In this document: positions 34,422 to 46,864 of the stretch, one piece after another
Position numbering within the stretch: the first letter of the stretch is position 1
Layout of the letters: each line of letters opens with the position of its first letter
Assembly (NCBI GenBank): GCA_035578135.1
Contig: JAQJVK010000012.1
Span: 14,196,721 to 14,260,720 of the forward strand
Direction: 5' to 3'
DNA from: Flexamia atlantica
Taxonomy: Eukaryota; Arthropoda; Insecta; Hemiptera; Cicadellidae
Length of the DNA stretch: 64,000 nt
The notes under the pieces: model-generated
Database searches by the model: none
Told to the model about the DNA's origin: nothing
Seen by the model: only the letters and a program-made list of their open reading frames with translations
Translations under genes and position numbers: made by a program

Positions 34422-35835
34422 TAATTAAAAAATACACCCGATACAATGAAATGAAAGACCCACTTCACCTCAGGCGAAAACAAGGACCCTTTATTGAAGG
34501 CATAACAAGTTTAAAAGCTCTGTAACTAACAGCAAGCCGAGTATTTTATTTCTTCATTGTTCCTGTATTTGTTGTAGCTTTATAAACATCAAAGTTATCA
34601 AAGTTTGTCGAAAAATGAGAGGTGTTTTAATCATTTCAATTTCCAAATCTCACAACCTTATCAAAGTTTAGTCTACAAGAAACTATTTGCTTACCTTGCT
34701 TCGTTAAATATTTAGCTGATTACAAGTTTCGAGTATGTGTGACGCAGTTTTCAAGGAAATTCAGTTTTAAGTTAGTTGATAAGCTAGCGACGGAATGCAA
34801 AAGCTGTTAATAATTTTGCACATCGTTTAAACGTAAAAACTAGATTTAAATATTCATGTTATTTTTATATAAAATGAATGCCAACTTCTTTCTTCATTTT
34901 TATCTCTAGACAAGTGTACAGTAAATTATGAATTCATAAAAATTATTACACAAAAACAACAAAGATAATAACAATCAGGGACCTAGGTTTTCTCCGTAAA
35001 TGTTACTCTAATCGTCATTATATGTAAGATCACTTTTTGTGGTTTACTAAACAAACTAATAAGATTATAGATAATCAACGTATTATTAATGTTGAGTTTA
35101 ATTTAACTGAATAAAAAATTGACGTAGTAGACATAGGGCTATATTCTTAAAATATAAAATAAATAAAAACAATTCAATTTTACTAAAGCTTTCGCCATTT
35201 GTGAACTCTTAGTAAAGAAATGTTATAAACGCTTGATAAAAAGCAGATGTTTCCGACGTTGACATTGCTCTTAACAAACTTTTTTATCATAAACTTATAA
35301 TATTTTATTTGTCAGGGAATCTAAGTTTCTTCGTGAATCTAAAGCATATTATATTAGTCAGATTATTGAATGTAAGATCTAATAACAGACTAGCGAGCTT
35401 AAGATCTAAAGTCCATAGCTCAATATTGATAAACATCAGCCAAAATTATTTCTTTAAATTACTCCTAGAGAAATTTATCGTTTTAAATCACTGGTGTACT
35501 TACTTCAACTGTCTTTAAAGACAGATTTTTAAATTATTTCTCGAGTCTGCCACAACATGTTTTTCAAGATTTTAAAGGGTAGCCAATTTATTGTTTTCAA
35601 TCGTTTTTTAATAAAGAAGTTGTTAAAATTTCGATAATGTTCGTAATTGTTATAATGCTTGTTATAATGCACTGCTTATTGTGTTATAGCATTTCCTTAG
35701 TTGATGTTACATTAATTATTGTATAACTGAATGATATCTAGTTTTCTACAGCTTTTAAGTATTCTTTACAGAATCGTATTGCACATACTGTCACTTACAG
35801 GCTCTAGTAATGTCTGTAAAATTTAAATGGTGTTC

Positions 35836-35944
35836 ATCGTAAAATAAATAAATAAATAAATTAATAAATAGATAAATAGATAAATAGATAAATAGATAAA
35901 TAGATAAATAGATAAATAGATAAATAAATAAATAAATAAAGAAA

Positions 35945-35976
<32 letters not shown>

Positions 35977-35995
35977 AAATAAATAAATAAATGAG
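35836..35995. repeat. AAAT/AGAT-type tetranucleotide microsatellite
   Basis: A run of AAATAAAT units with an inner block of AAATAGAT units (about 35,866-35,930). The minus-strand open frame across it is an artefact. Confidence 0.95.
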
Positions 35996-37766
35996 GAATT
36001 GACTAAATTAATGAACACTTGATTCATTAAATCCAAACCATTTTACTGTGACGTAAAAGCAAACTTAAATTTAATATCCATGAATAAGCTTATTTCTTTG
36101 TAAAAAAAACTAATAAATAGTCAAAATGGTAGATTGTATTTATTAGGGTATATAAATAATTAAGGTTTCAAATAAAAAATAAACATTTCTTAAATGTTTT
36201 CTAAAACATTTCTTCTCTGATTTTTAATCTCTTAGAGTGGAACATAATTCCCTTCCTGCTCTAATGGATACGAATGTCGACAGAAATTTATTTGTCACTT
36301 CCTTTTATAAAGATTCTTCTTCAAATTATGAAGATTTGTAGTGAGCCTCTACATGATTTACCGACACTTACTTCCAGTTTAGTAAAAAGAATTATAGAGT
36401 TAATTAAGATAATTATTTTTTATGGACGATCTTCAAATTATATATAATGCAACCCCAGTATTAATAATGACTACCAAGAGTTTTTGGCCTAATTTTCGCA
36501 ATATTGTTTACTTCATGAAACTTTTTAGGATGTAAATTAAATAATTAGGCGATAGGTACCTAAAATAATAGGTTAAAAAAGCCTCTAATAATTTGATCTT
36601 ATATTAATATTTATTTTACTTTTTAGCCTACTTCTTTGACGCTACTGCTTTCATGAAACTCAAACATTAAACAAAGAAAGGCGATTATAATAATAATAAT
36701 AATGCAATTTTAATTTGGATTGCAAGTTAACTGATCAGTCACCGCACTTATATTGCTTATAAGTTGGCCCATTTAAATACATACCAATCTAGCATTACTG
36801 GGTTTGTTTAAAACTGGGTTTCTATACCGTAAATAAACCGTACACAAATGATCACATTAAAATTACTACCAAAAGAAGCAATAAAATTGTATATAGCCCA
36901 GTCAAAATAGGTATAAAATAGGTTAAAAATTAAAAAAATTGCAAGCAAAAATGTTTTGCTGGAAATGTGGGCTAAGACTTCCTGAATAAAAAACCAATTA
37001 AATGTTCGGGTGAAGAGAGCTAACCCTCTACTTCAGGTGAGGTGAGCTAACTCAGCCATTCATATTTTTCAAAATAATATCTATATAAGCCGTCTGATTT
37101 TGATGAAATTCGACAAGGATATCAATTTTTTTGTCCTCTTTCTGGATTCAAAGTCAAAGATGACATTTTTTGAAATTTGTATTGTTTTGTTTCAATTTTT
37201 ATGGAAAGATGAAGGTTTTTTGAAGTTTTTAAATGAACGTTAAGGTTTAGCTAAGAAATAAATCGCTATACATCAAAAGTACATAAAATTAAGATAAATT
37301 TGATATATTCAACCTTTATTGTACACTTACTAATTTTTTTGTATTAGCCTAATGGTGTAAAAAATAGCATAAGCTTGATTTAAATGTGTTATCAGAAGGA
37401 CTTACTTAGCAAAGCACAATTGGTAGTTTAGATATTCCTAGACAAACTGTTAAGCTAAATTATTAAAATATAATTATTCAACAATCTAATCTTTTCTAAA
37501 GACGTTTTTAGGTGGATTTCTGTTCAGGAGCAAAATTTCAAAATTTTGATTGAAGGGATTTTTATAAGGTTTTGATATTTTAAAACTAAATTGAAATAAA
37601 AATTAAACTCAACTTCGTGATTGGTGTGCATTATGTTGAAAACGTAACACGCATTCATATTATTTCAAACATATTAGGCCTACTGGGCGGTAGCGGTTTA
37701 CTTTAGGGCCTATGATTACATCAGCTAAAGTAAAGTTTTCAAATTTGGGCATTATGCTAGTCTATA

Positions 37767-37792
37767 GTATATATATATATATATATATATAT
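37767..37792. repeat. (TA)n microsatellite bordering the 14-bp motif cluster
   Basis: About 13 TA units directly before the first copy of the GTAGACTTATTGCC motif. Confidence 0.9.
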
Positions 37793-37793
37793 G

Positions 37794-37950
37794 AGTCAAT
37801 AAGTCTACATTTCATCAAAAATCCGGCAATAAGTCTACGTCTCGCGTAGACTTATTGCCGTAGACTTATGGCCGGTTTTTCAGATAAATTCTTGTCAATA
37901 AGTCTACACCGGTTCACGTAGACTTATTGCCGTTGGCAATAAGTCTACAC
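37794..37950. repeat. Cluster A of the 14-bp motif GTAGACTTATTGCC (7 copies)
   Basis: Copies at 37,795 (-), 37,825 (-), 37,846 (+), 37,860 (+), 37,894 (-), 37,918 (+) and 37,935 (-), all within one or two bases of GTAGACTTATTGCC. Opposed copies can form hairpins. A second cluster with four plus-strand copies lies at 58,822-58,967. The pattern resembles the subterminal binding sites of a DNA transposon. Confidence 0.85.
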
Positions 37951-38321
37951 GAACCCGCGTATATAACTGCATTCCTGCCAACAACATAAAATAAAAATCA
38001 CAATGCCGTCTGTGATGATTTTGTAATGATTTAATTACCCTTTAATTTAATTGCCTTTTAATTTTAATGTTCGACCACTGTTAGAATTTTGGAAAGAAAT
38101 TTAACTATAAATTTGTACAATATTTTAAATAGACATCTTGAAATAATATTGGCAGTGTATAGTATGACAGAATTTACCATCTGTGACATGTGGCACTGAA
38201 GCAATATGCAGTTAAGTGCAATATGTAATGGGGTATATATAATTTTTAATCCTATTAAAGTAACATAATATACAAAGTAATCGCACGGGTAAGCAGTTAT
38301 AACCCGATTCAAATCATAAGG

Positions 38322-38395
38322 CCCAGTCTGTCCGTAAGACTAATGTTAATTTTAGCATTGGGCTTACGGGCGGTGTGGGCCTTAAGTTTTGAAAC
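38322..38395 (+). repeat. Copy of a structured dispersed motif (partner at 12,676)
   Basis: AAGGCCCAGTCTGTCCGTAAG pairs with CTTACGGGCGGTGTGGGCCTT downstream (imperfect), giving a stem of about 20 bp around an inner GACTAATG...GCATTGGGC section. The partner at 12,676 shares the left part and loop but not the closing stem. Confidence 0.5.
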
Positions 38396-38799
38396 CAACT
38401 ATATCTCTTTCATCCACCCGCTCTCACCCGAGACCAGAGAGTGTGCTTTATTTTCCCGCCTTCCGCCCAAGCTCGTAAACGTCGCGACGAACGGTGCTAT
38501 ACGGTCCCGCCATCCGAGACAAACAATCAATCTTTAATTCATTTGCTCGAACACTGTAGATTTCACTACAGCAGACTCTCAATGGTCAGGGAAATATGGG
38601 CTCCCCTAGTAGCCTTTGATGGCCAGACGTCCCGTTTTTTTATAGTCGTGCGCCGTTGTCCCAGTGAACTTTCTCGGGTCGCGATTGGTCCAGTTTTTGT
38701 GTTTTTTTTACCAAAATAAAGATTAATTTTTATTTTTATTAATCTTTAATACATTAGCTTTGAACATTTTGATTTAATCGTAGTTTTAAACATCTAAGT

Positions 38800-39501
38800 C
38801 AGGGCCGTAACAACCACCGGGGCAACCGGGGCACCGCCCTGGGGCCCCCAAGTGAAGGGGGCTCCGAAGGGCCGGCGGCCGAGGGAGCATAAAACCAGAC
38901 CCGACCCCGACCTCCACCGTCCGTAATATTTCCGGAAAACGTAATATTTCCGTAATATTTCTTAGTTTACATCAGTGAAAAGGTGACTAGTTTAAACTGC
39001 TTTGAGACCGGATTTTTTCCTACAACTGTTTTATTTGGCCATGTTGACTTAATAATGTAATAAATGTTTTAGAACCAAAGGTCACATAAACTGTGGTATA
39101 AGGGATTAGAAGTCTTGGCTAGGTATCCAAATTATTTGGGGTTATAATTTATGAACTAAACCTGAATGATTCAATTTCATTTCAGTGTCATTCTTATGAT
39201 TCAATTTGTGCCCGGAAAATTTCTCAGCTTGTAAATCCAAACAATAAAAAGATTTTTAAAATATTGTATGGTTTTATTGTATTTTACCCTCAGTTAAGTC
39301 CCCAAACAATATATTCTTTATTTATTATTCGTAAATCAAGTTTATTATGAAAAACTAAGTACTTATGGCCTGTGAAAAATTGTAGAGGAAATTAAAAATC
39401 ATTTTAAGCACGCACGCACGCACATGCTTGACTAAGATATGGGGGCCCCGCCAGCCAGTCTTGCCCCAGGGCCCGCTATAAGTTAATGCGTTACGGCCCT
39501 G
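38800..39501. mobile_element. hAT-type MITE with perfect 8-bp duplication
   Basis: Ends CAGGGCCGTAAC and GTTACGGCCCTG. ATCTAAGT flanks both sides (38,792-38,799 and 39,502-39,509). A CAGGG start and an 8-bp duplication are diagnostic of hAT. Subterminal GGGGCCCC-rich blocks lie inside both ends. 702 bp, non-coding. Confidence 0.9.
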
Positions 39502-39509
39502 ATCTAAGT

Positions 39510-42500
39510 TAAAGTTTTCTGCAATGCAAATCAACAATTGAAAAAGTCAACTTAATTCAAACCCCATTTGGTCAATTTGACATCGAATTATCTGCAATTT
39601 TTCTCAGTTAGTCGGCAAAATCTGGGGTTTCTCGTCAGGATCTCGCAATTTCTCGCTTCACGTACAGTTCATAGGTTCCACATATAGTCATGGGCCTATC
39701 ATTTCTGAACATAACTCTATATCTGTGTTCCTCGTACCCTTATTGATTCTCTTATTTAGCTTTGCTGGGTATTATTCAGTTTTATCATTTCATCCCATTC
39801 CTACATTAAAAATCAATGTCTATCTGTTTATGCACTTATTTTAATACTCTATACAATCTTTGTGTAACATACTAAAATACTCTTGGCGGAAGGCTGAGTT
39901 TGAAGCAGCTGTGAATTACTTTCCTTATGTTTAGTGATTTGTTTAGTTGCTATCACAACATCATGACAGCCCATGAGGCAAAATGTTAAAATTTAAAACT
40001 TCGAAATTGCTTTTTCACGTAATTATATTTTAATTGGTTAGGGGACCCGTATAGAAAACGTATTTGAGCTATGAATAAGTTATTTTTCAGCATAAGAAGA
40101 AGGAAATCCTAGGAGCCGATTTAGAGTTAAAATTTTGATTACAGTAAAGCAAACAGTAATGCAAACATAGTTTATATAAAAGTATAGGATTAATTTAGAG
40201 TAAAATGGCAGTCAGTGCAAAATTTGTCTTGAGTTGTTTTGGAACTTGTTTAAATCTTCCAATATCAAATAAAAAATACTTTACCAGGTTGAACGGTAAA
40301 GCAAAGAAGTGCATGCAAGTTTCAACGGTATATCGGTTGAATTTACTTTTGTAAAGTGTCTAAAAACCCACAAAAAGATCCTATTTTTCAAACATGTTTC
40401 AGGGGACCATGAACATGTTTCATGTTTCATGTTGGGGGAGGGGCATGTTTTGCGGGGGTGGGCCGTACCCCTTCTCTGCCCACGCCCACCGGAATTAAGC
40501 TTCCCGTTTTAATTGTTTGAAGTTCTAGTTTCCTTAGGTATTATCGCTGTACTCGTTTCTCTTACTCTAAATGGCGCGCAGCAGTGTTGTCACCCAGGAC
40601 CGTTATCACCGCAGAAAGCGCGCCAAATCCAAGGCTACGAGGAGCGACACACGGGTTGCGTTGAAGCCAATGCAGGGCTGGCCAGCCGGCCACGGTGCGG
40701 CGGCAATGGCGGGAAACAGCCCGCTTACTAATTAACACATACCTCAATTATTAAACTGACTATATAAATCTGAGTGTTTTTGCTAATTAATTTTAGTTAA
40801 AGACACTTAATTCGGTTTCATTACAAAAAAATCCGTTAAACACAATTACTAGGCTGTTAAAGGAAGCACGAAGCAGGAGTTTTAATTGGTAATTGGAATT
40901 TTTCATTTTTTCTCTTAATATTATCAACTCAAATATGGCTTACGAGGTATTAAACGGTCGAGAATTTAAAGGGACACAAATGTCTTATCTTTTATTATTT
41001 TAATTCTATTCCGACAGCCATAAGGATAATTAATGTGAGCGTAGTTTTCCTACGTTTAGTTCCTTAACTTGTGAATTTATTAAACGTAACATAAAAGTGA
41101 TTAAAAGTTCAAAAATACAATGATGAATGTGAATCATGCATTTATTTTGACATCCAATTTGTATTTTATTTTAGCCAACAACTAGATTTTAGTGAACTCG
41201 TTTACGAAAAATCGAAAAAATATAAATATGATTATTGTTACAAATATTCTTACTGAATATGGTAAAACTTAGTATTGATAATTCGAGTATCTCTTACGAA
41301 ACAAAGATAAAACGTTTATTTTGATAAAAACTTAATATTTTGTCCATTGTGCATGTTATTTAAGTGATCATCGACCTATATGGCTATTCTAACTTTGACC
41401 TTCTGTAATAAATAATAAAATTTTGTATTTATAAGAATGAATTACACCATTTGTTAGAAAATTTAATTTTCTTTCAAAAAGCCATCGGCGAACATCATGG
41501 GTTTCTAAGTTGGGCGGCAATTTGTTATCGAATTAGCGCGCGTCGCTTATTCCCCATTAGTTCAGGAGCTGAGAGGGGTTGAGCAATAAGCATGCATGAA
41601 AGGGCGACGCAATATTTTTGTCGATTGTAGTAATATTGACAGAAGTGATGAAAATGACGTATGTCACCTATTTATCAGTTGTCGATATCGGGGGGGGGGG
41701 GGGGAGGGGCACACATGGCGGGGGGCGCTATGCGTTAAAACGCAGATATCCCTAAAATTTTGAATGATAGAACATTGGTTATGTATTTAATTACAATAAT
41801 GAGGCAAACAATAATGATCATTAGGAACGAGGTCGAATGATCATTATTGTTCACTTTGATGACTAAAATCATATCATGAATATGATCACTATCTTCATTT
41901 AAGGAGCGAGAGTCATAGTTTTTATCGTGAGCATAGCCACGGGCAACTGCTAGTAATATAATAATCCAGGCATCCAGGCACACCTAATATTGAATGAAAT
42001 GAAATAATCTAAACAAAATATTCATACCTGCTTCCTCATATAAGTATTTTAGAAAAAAAAAACAAATAAACAAAAGTTGTCCACTGATCACAGTTAATTA
42101 CAACAAGCGGAAACGATTAGTTTTGACCAGATATGTATATTTGTAGGCATCGGTGACCCTGAATTGATTTATCTAAAATTGTACGTTGTCTTGACGTTAG
42201 CCCTGCACAGGCCATGCACGGGAGCACGGCTGGCTTGACAAATAGCGAAAATAAGGATACGGTAGGTAGCCGAATCGTTCCGATTGACCGACGAATTTGA
42301 AGTAGGAAAGAATGTTTAATATCACGAATCTGGGTTCGTTCTGTGAAGAAAATAAGCTAACTTAAAATGTATACCGATTAAATATTTATAATAACGTTTA
42401 AGATATCCGTATTAAATAATAAAAAAAAACATTCAACAATCAAATCGCCAAATTGTTCTGGTCATAGTTTTTTTAATATGTATTTCTTCCTCCTTGCCCT

Positions 42501-43000
42501 CAGATATTGAAAAATTGGTTAATGCGCATAGCAAGATGTCATGGTAACCGTAATTGAAGGTTCTATTCTGCGGTCTGAATACAGAACCAGAACCACAGTC
42601 TGTCTTGAACGCGACAACAAGGGGGCTGCCGTGTGAAGAAAGTCAAGTCGATAGCAATAGTTTTGCGAATCTGAGAAAATACGCAAACATTTCAGTAAAC
42701 GTACTGTATCTTTTAAAATATTTAACTGATATTGTTGTACCCACCGGGCATGCCATGTCGGACCAGACGCGAGGAATCGTGTGCTTGCCATCTTAATTAA
42801 GTCATGCCTTTTTTCAGGCATTCTCCCCACTTCGTACGACTTCGCAGCCCCTTCTCCTCCCCATAAGAATTGTGTTTAGGGAGTGTTTAAAAGGCAACTT
42901 TCAAACATAGCAAGTTTAATTTTCAAGTGATTTTAATTTCTAAAAGTGTAAAGGAAAAAATTCACCACCGTTAAAACTAAAAAATAACCTCAAAAGCTGC
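39510..43000. other. Intergenic stretch without a defensible gene
   Basis: Mostly AT-rich. A GC-rich island at about 40,567-40,735 holds a 54-codon open frame (starts MARSSVVTQDRYHRRKRAKS) that I cannot assign. A G-tract lies at 41,691-41,703. Nothing else recognised. Confidence 0.4.
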
Positions 43001-43004
43001 CGCC

Positions 43005-43066
43005 CTTTAAAAATTTGCCGCTCTGGGCTGCAGCCCCTAAAGCCCCCCTTCCCCAATCCACTACTG
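43005..43066 (-). repeat. hAT-like MITE end fragment
   Basis: Minus-strand start CAGTAGTGGATTGGGG, then AGGGGCTGCAGCCCAGAGCG and GGCAAATTTTTAAAGG. The inner part resembles 45,838-45,880, so both come from related elements. Confidence 0.4.
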
Positions 43067-43349
43067 CCTCCTCCCCCCTGTTGGCGACTACCTGGGAAAT
43101 AGGCGACATGCATCATGCATGTTTTATATACCCAGAGTCAATGTTACAAAGACAAACAAAAATATTTGGTCAAACTTATTTACGACATTCACAATGTAAT
43201 TATAGTTCGTTAAAAAGAAACAGTCTATCTATATACATAATTTTATAACAACTCGTTTATTATAGTGCGTGTGGTTAGCGTAAAAACCTTGCACTTTTTG
43301 ATACAGCTTAGCCACTTGGTATGTGTATAGAAGAAACCTGTAGAAGTAT

Positions 43350-43475
43350 TTTTGTCCGAAGATCCAACCTTGAATTCGTGTAGAACACCCCCATATCAGC
43401 CATTACATTCATAAATTGCTCTATACCTCCGGTAACAGTATTCCGATCTTGATAAACCTTTTTTTAGAGATAATT
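43350..43475 (+). repeat. Dispersed repeat fragment, third copy
   Basis: CCAACCTTGAATTCGTGTAG and CATAAATTGCTCTATACCTC match the reverse complement of about 21,190-21,310. Confidence 0.6.
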
Positions 43476-44123
43476 TTAAAACGAAACTTTTTTGCATTTA
43501 ACATTTTTCTCTAAAGTTAATAGTTTTCATTGTATATTTGAAAAACGAAATTTTCCATTTAATTCCATGGGAAAGTCTTAATTCCTCAATAAAATGCGTT
43601 TTGAAGGGCTCAACAAGGCTATGGCTAAATTAGAATATTCTCTAGGTTGAAAACTTATACGCACAGAAATGTTATTCCAATAGGTCAACTATTATCAGAA
43701 TAATGGCTTCAAAAAAATATACGCACAGGCTATTTTCCGAGTTAGCCTAGTTTTTTCGGTATTTTATGGAGTAAAAAAACTATTATTGAGGTGAAACCTG
43801 AATACAAATTAAGGAAAATTACTAAACGACCGAGAAAAATCTATCATAATAGTATAATTCTAGTTTCTCATCCATTTTGAAGGTCCAATTGGTGAAAATT
43901 TACGCTATCCACACGTACTATTATTCTAGACAAGACCGCGGATTCAATCACCCTTATTGTTGGCTGTATTGTTGTGATTAAAATAACGTTTTAATTGATG
44001 TTCTATCTTTCTCGTTTTTTATCCACGCTGAAAGGGAGGTTAAAAATAGCTCTTACTCGCACCGAAATGCGGGCCCTCTACGCCGCCTGCTCAAGAAAGC
44101 AAAGCGACGAGCAGGGGTCTCCA

Positions 44124-45886
44124 CAGGGCCGGATTTACGATTTTGCCGCCCATGGGCCCAAAGCATTTCGCCGCCCCTCCTCCCAACTTGAAGATTTTCC
44201 AACACTCACCATGCGTAATTCGGAGGGGGGGGGGCACTTGCTCCGCCCAATAATTTGGGATTACAATTTATCAGCTAAACCTGAATATTGTTTTACATTT
44301 AAAAGACAATAATATTTGTGATTATGTATATGTCTGCTGATGCCAGCTGGCGAAAGGCCTCTCAGAATAAAATTATACAAATATTGTGGTGTTTTCCAAA
44401 GTTAAAATTCGTTAACAAGACTGAAAAATGTATTTAATTTGTGGCCAAAAAATCCCATGGTCGCATTGCCGCGGTCTAAAGTTCTCTCGATTGTTTCGCC
44501 GCGATCATCTCTCTGCCAGTTCGAGGCTACTAAAGCTTAATTATCGCATTCTTTTTATTTCGGCCGTTTCATAGTCTCTCGATTAGCTTCTTCCTTTTAA
44601 GAAAACTTAACTAAAAGTCGGGAAAAAGTAATGAATTTTAACATTTGGTCGGGAATTTCGATATTTGAGTTAGAACGAAACGAAATATAGCCGTTTTCAT
44701 CGTTGGTATCGTCATCGCGCCTGGCAAATCTCTCGATCTAATCACAACAAACTAATATTTCGGTAATATTGTGGCCGGAAATAAGTCGTTTATATCGCAA
44801 CTGGAAAATCTCTCGGTAGTTTTGCGGCCGGAAAATTGCCTGCTTGTATCGCCGCCGACAGATCTCTTGGTCGCATTGCGGTTGACTTGTCACTCGCTTT
44901 TTTCGCGATCGTCGCACATATTGGTCATGTCGTGGCCGAAAAATCGGTCGTTTTACAGCGATTGACACGCATGTATCTTGGTCATTTTGTGGCAGACAAT
45001 CTGTCGCTCTTTTGAAGGAGCTATAGGCATCATGACTGATTTCACTGATAGTGATTTTTTTAAGTAGTCGGGAGATGTAAGAAAAAAGTCGGAAAAAAAT
45101 ATATGTGAAATCTGGTAAACAACCTGCTTGGGTTTTGCGGCAACTGGCAAATTTACAGGTCATGTTACGGAAAACAGCTCATGTTTATGCTGTATCGTGG
45201 CCTGCGAACATGGGTTGTTAGAAAAAAACTCTTAGTCGTATAGTGACCGTAAATCGGTCGGTTCTATAGCGGTCGTCAAACCAGTCAGTTGTATTGCATG
45301 CAAAAAATCTCGATCGTGTTTTGAGACAAATACCTCAAATGTTTGCAGCCGACGAATCTTTAGTAGTATTACAAAACAAATCTTTAGAATTTTTAGCGAT
45401 CGGCGAAATTCCTACGGTCATTTCGTGGCAATAAAGTCTAACGGTTGTATCGCAGCCGGTAATCTCGGTTGTATCATAGTGGGCGTAATAATTAAATCTG
45501 TTGGTGGTACTGTATCGCAACCACGTTAAACTCTCAAGTGAAACTGTTGGTAAAACTCGGACATTTCGCGGCCGTCATTTCACATATAATTTTTACAAAA
45601 ATAACAAACATATAGACCTCCTCGGCCCTCCTTATGATCCGATTCCACCATTACCCCGAATAAACTCAGCTCCAGGGCCCAGGCCAATAAAATAAGCTTT
45701 CGCACCTTTGAGTACATCGACTGCCGCCCTTCCGCGCCAGTGACGCACTACGCAAAATAATGGAGTGTTTTGATTTTTTGAAAACAAAAAAAAACATAAA
45801 ACTTTCTACATTATTTTAGCAAATTTTTAACTGGCCTTCAAAATTTGCCGCCCCTAGAAAGTTGCCGCCCTGGGCCCAGCCTCTGA
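44124..45886. mobile_element. hAT-like element with CpG-rich interior array (right end uncertain)
   Basis: The left end CAGGGCCGGATTTACG followed by TTTGCCGCCCATGGGCCC is a common hAT-MITE start. Near the right side TTTGCCGCCCCTAG and TTGCCGCCCTGGGCCCAG repeat the same phrases. A clear CCGGCCCTG right end and 8-bp duplication are missing. The interior (44,450-45,500) is a diverged array. An open frame at 44,738-45,163 (minus) is made by the array. Confidence 0.5.
44450..45520. repeat. Strongly diverged CpG-rich tandem array
   Basis: Units of roughly 45-55 bases with phrases like TCGTATTGCGGCCGGAAAAT, AATCTCTCGGTC and TCGGTCGTTTTAC recur about 20 times with much drift. Similar in style to the arrays at 19,975 and 25,690. 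Confidence 0.6.
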
Positions 45887-45909
45887 CACTCAGCATCAGT
45901 GTAGAGGCC

Positions 45910-45930
45910 CCGCCTCGAGGCTCGAGGCGG
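45910..45930. repeat. 21-bp palindrome
   Basis: CCGCCTCGAG and CTCGAGGCGG are complementary arms meeting at one central base. A short hairpin GCCTCTGACACT / AGTGTAGAGGC (45,880-45,908) lies just before it. Confidence 0.7.
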
Positions 45931-46864
45931 CTTGGAGCGTAGAGAGTTGTCTGTACGTCTCCTTGGGCATACCTGCTAAAAAAACCCCTTGCGTGCTGTC
46001 ACCACATCATTGCGATCGACCCGAGCGTCTGCTCATTGTGACATCGCAATGCGTGGCCTCTGTCCCTTTCAGGACTCCGCGCTGCTGTCCCTTTCGGGGC
46101 TCCTCAGTTGGTGTTCAGCCGTTCTTCTGCTGTCCTCGGTTCTGGGGTCAATCGAGACAACTGTCTGTCCTCTTCTGGCGCAGGACGGACATGACAAAGT
46201 CAGCCACTACGTGGACACTTTTAAAGCCGACGAAATAAATGAACTTCTCAAATTCCATGAGGAATTTCTTACCCAAATTGAAGTTTCGAGTATAAAGTAA
46301 TAAGTTATTTTAAAAAGTTTTCCCCGATGAGAAGTTTAATTACTGCAAATTTTATTCCAGTGCTATGACACGAAAAAATTAGTAGGAAACTAAAAAAATC
46401 TGAAAAAGTCACACAGTTCATCACTGAAAGGCATTTTACTCTGCAAAACTCCATACATAATCGACATGAAACTAAAGCCTATTTTACCAAGACGCTATTA
46501 TAAGTCACGAAGCGACGTAGGCTGCTAATTATCATTATTAACTTAATGATGCATTTATCAATAAATTTTAATGTTTCGTACATTTTGTTTTTGTGGTGTC
46601 ATGATTTCGGTAAAGAAGTAAATCATATTATATTATATTATTTGGATGTTCCCTGAAAGAAAATGTTAGTCTTCCAAATGATTTTCTATGAACTCATAGT
46701 AATACGACTACAATTAAAATGTAAATAGGACCTATGAAGGTACTTCAATAAAAATCCAGCAATTCAAAAACACACTTAAATTGCTGGCGTCGGAGCCAGG
46801 TGTTTTACCATACTTTGGTATACGCCCGTGATATGATGACACGTAAACAAGAACATTCTTTCTG

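Larger units (their letters stand above)
32047..37766. other. Long AT-rich stretch, essentially featureless
   Basis: Very AT-rich. It includes the tetranucleotide block at 35,836-35,995 and an unassigned 125-codon minus-strand ORF at 34,044-34,421. No exon, RNA gene or transposon end recognised. Confidence 0.5.

Noticed and set aside
35791..36036. Minus-strand ORF with FIYLFIYL repeats
   Set aside because: Translation of a tetranucleotide microsatellite.
44738..45163. 141-codon minus-strand ORF
   Set aside because: It lies entirely in a diverged tandem array and repeats the same phrases (RPQNYREI, RPRHDQYV), so it is a repeat artefact.
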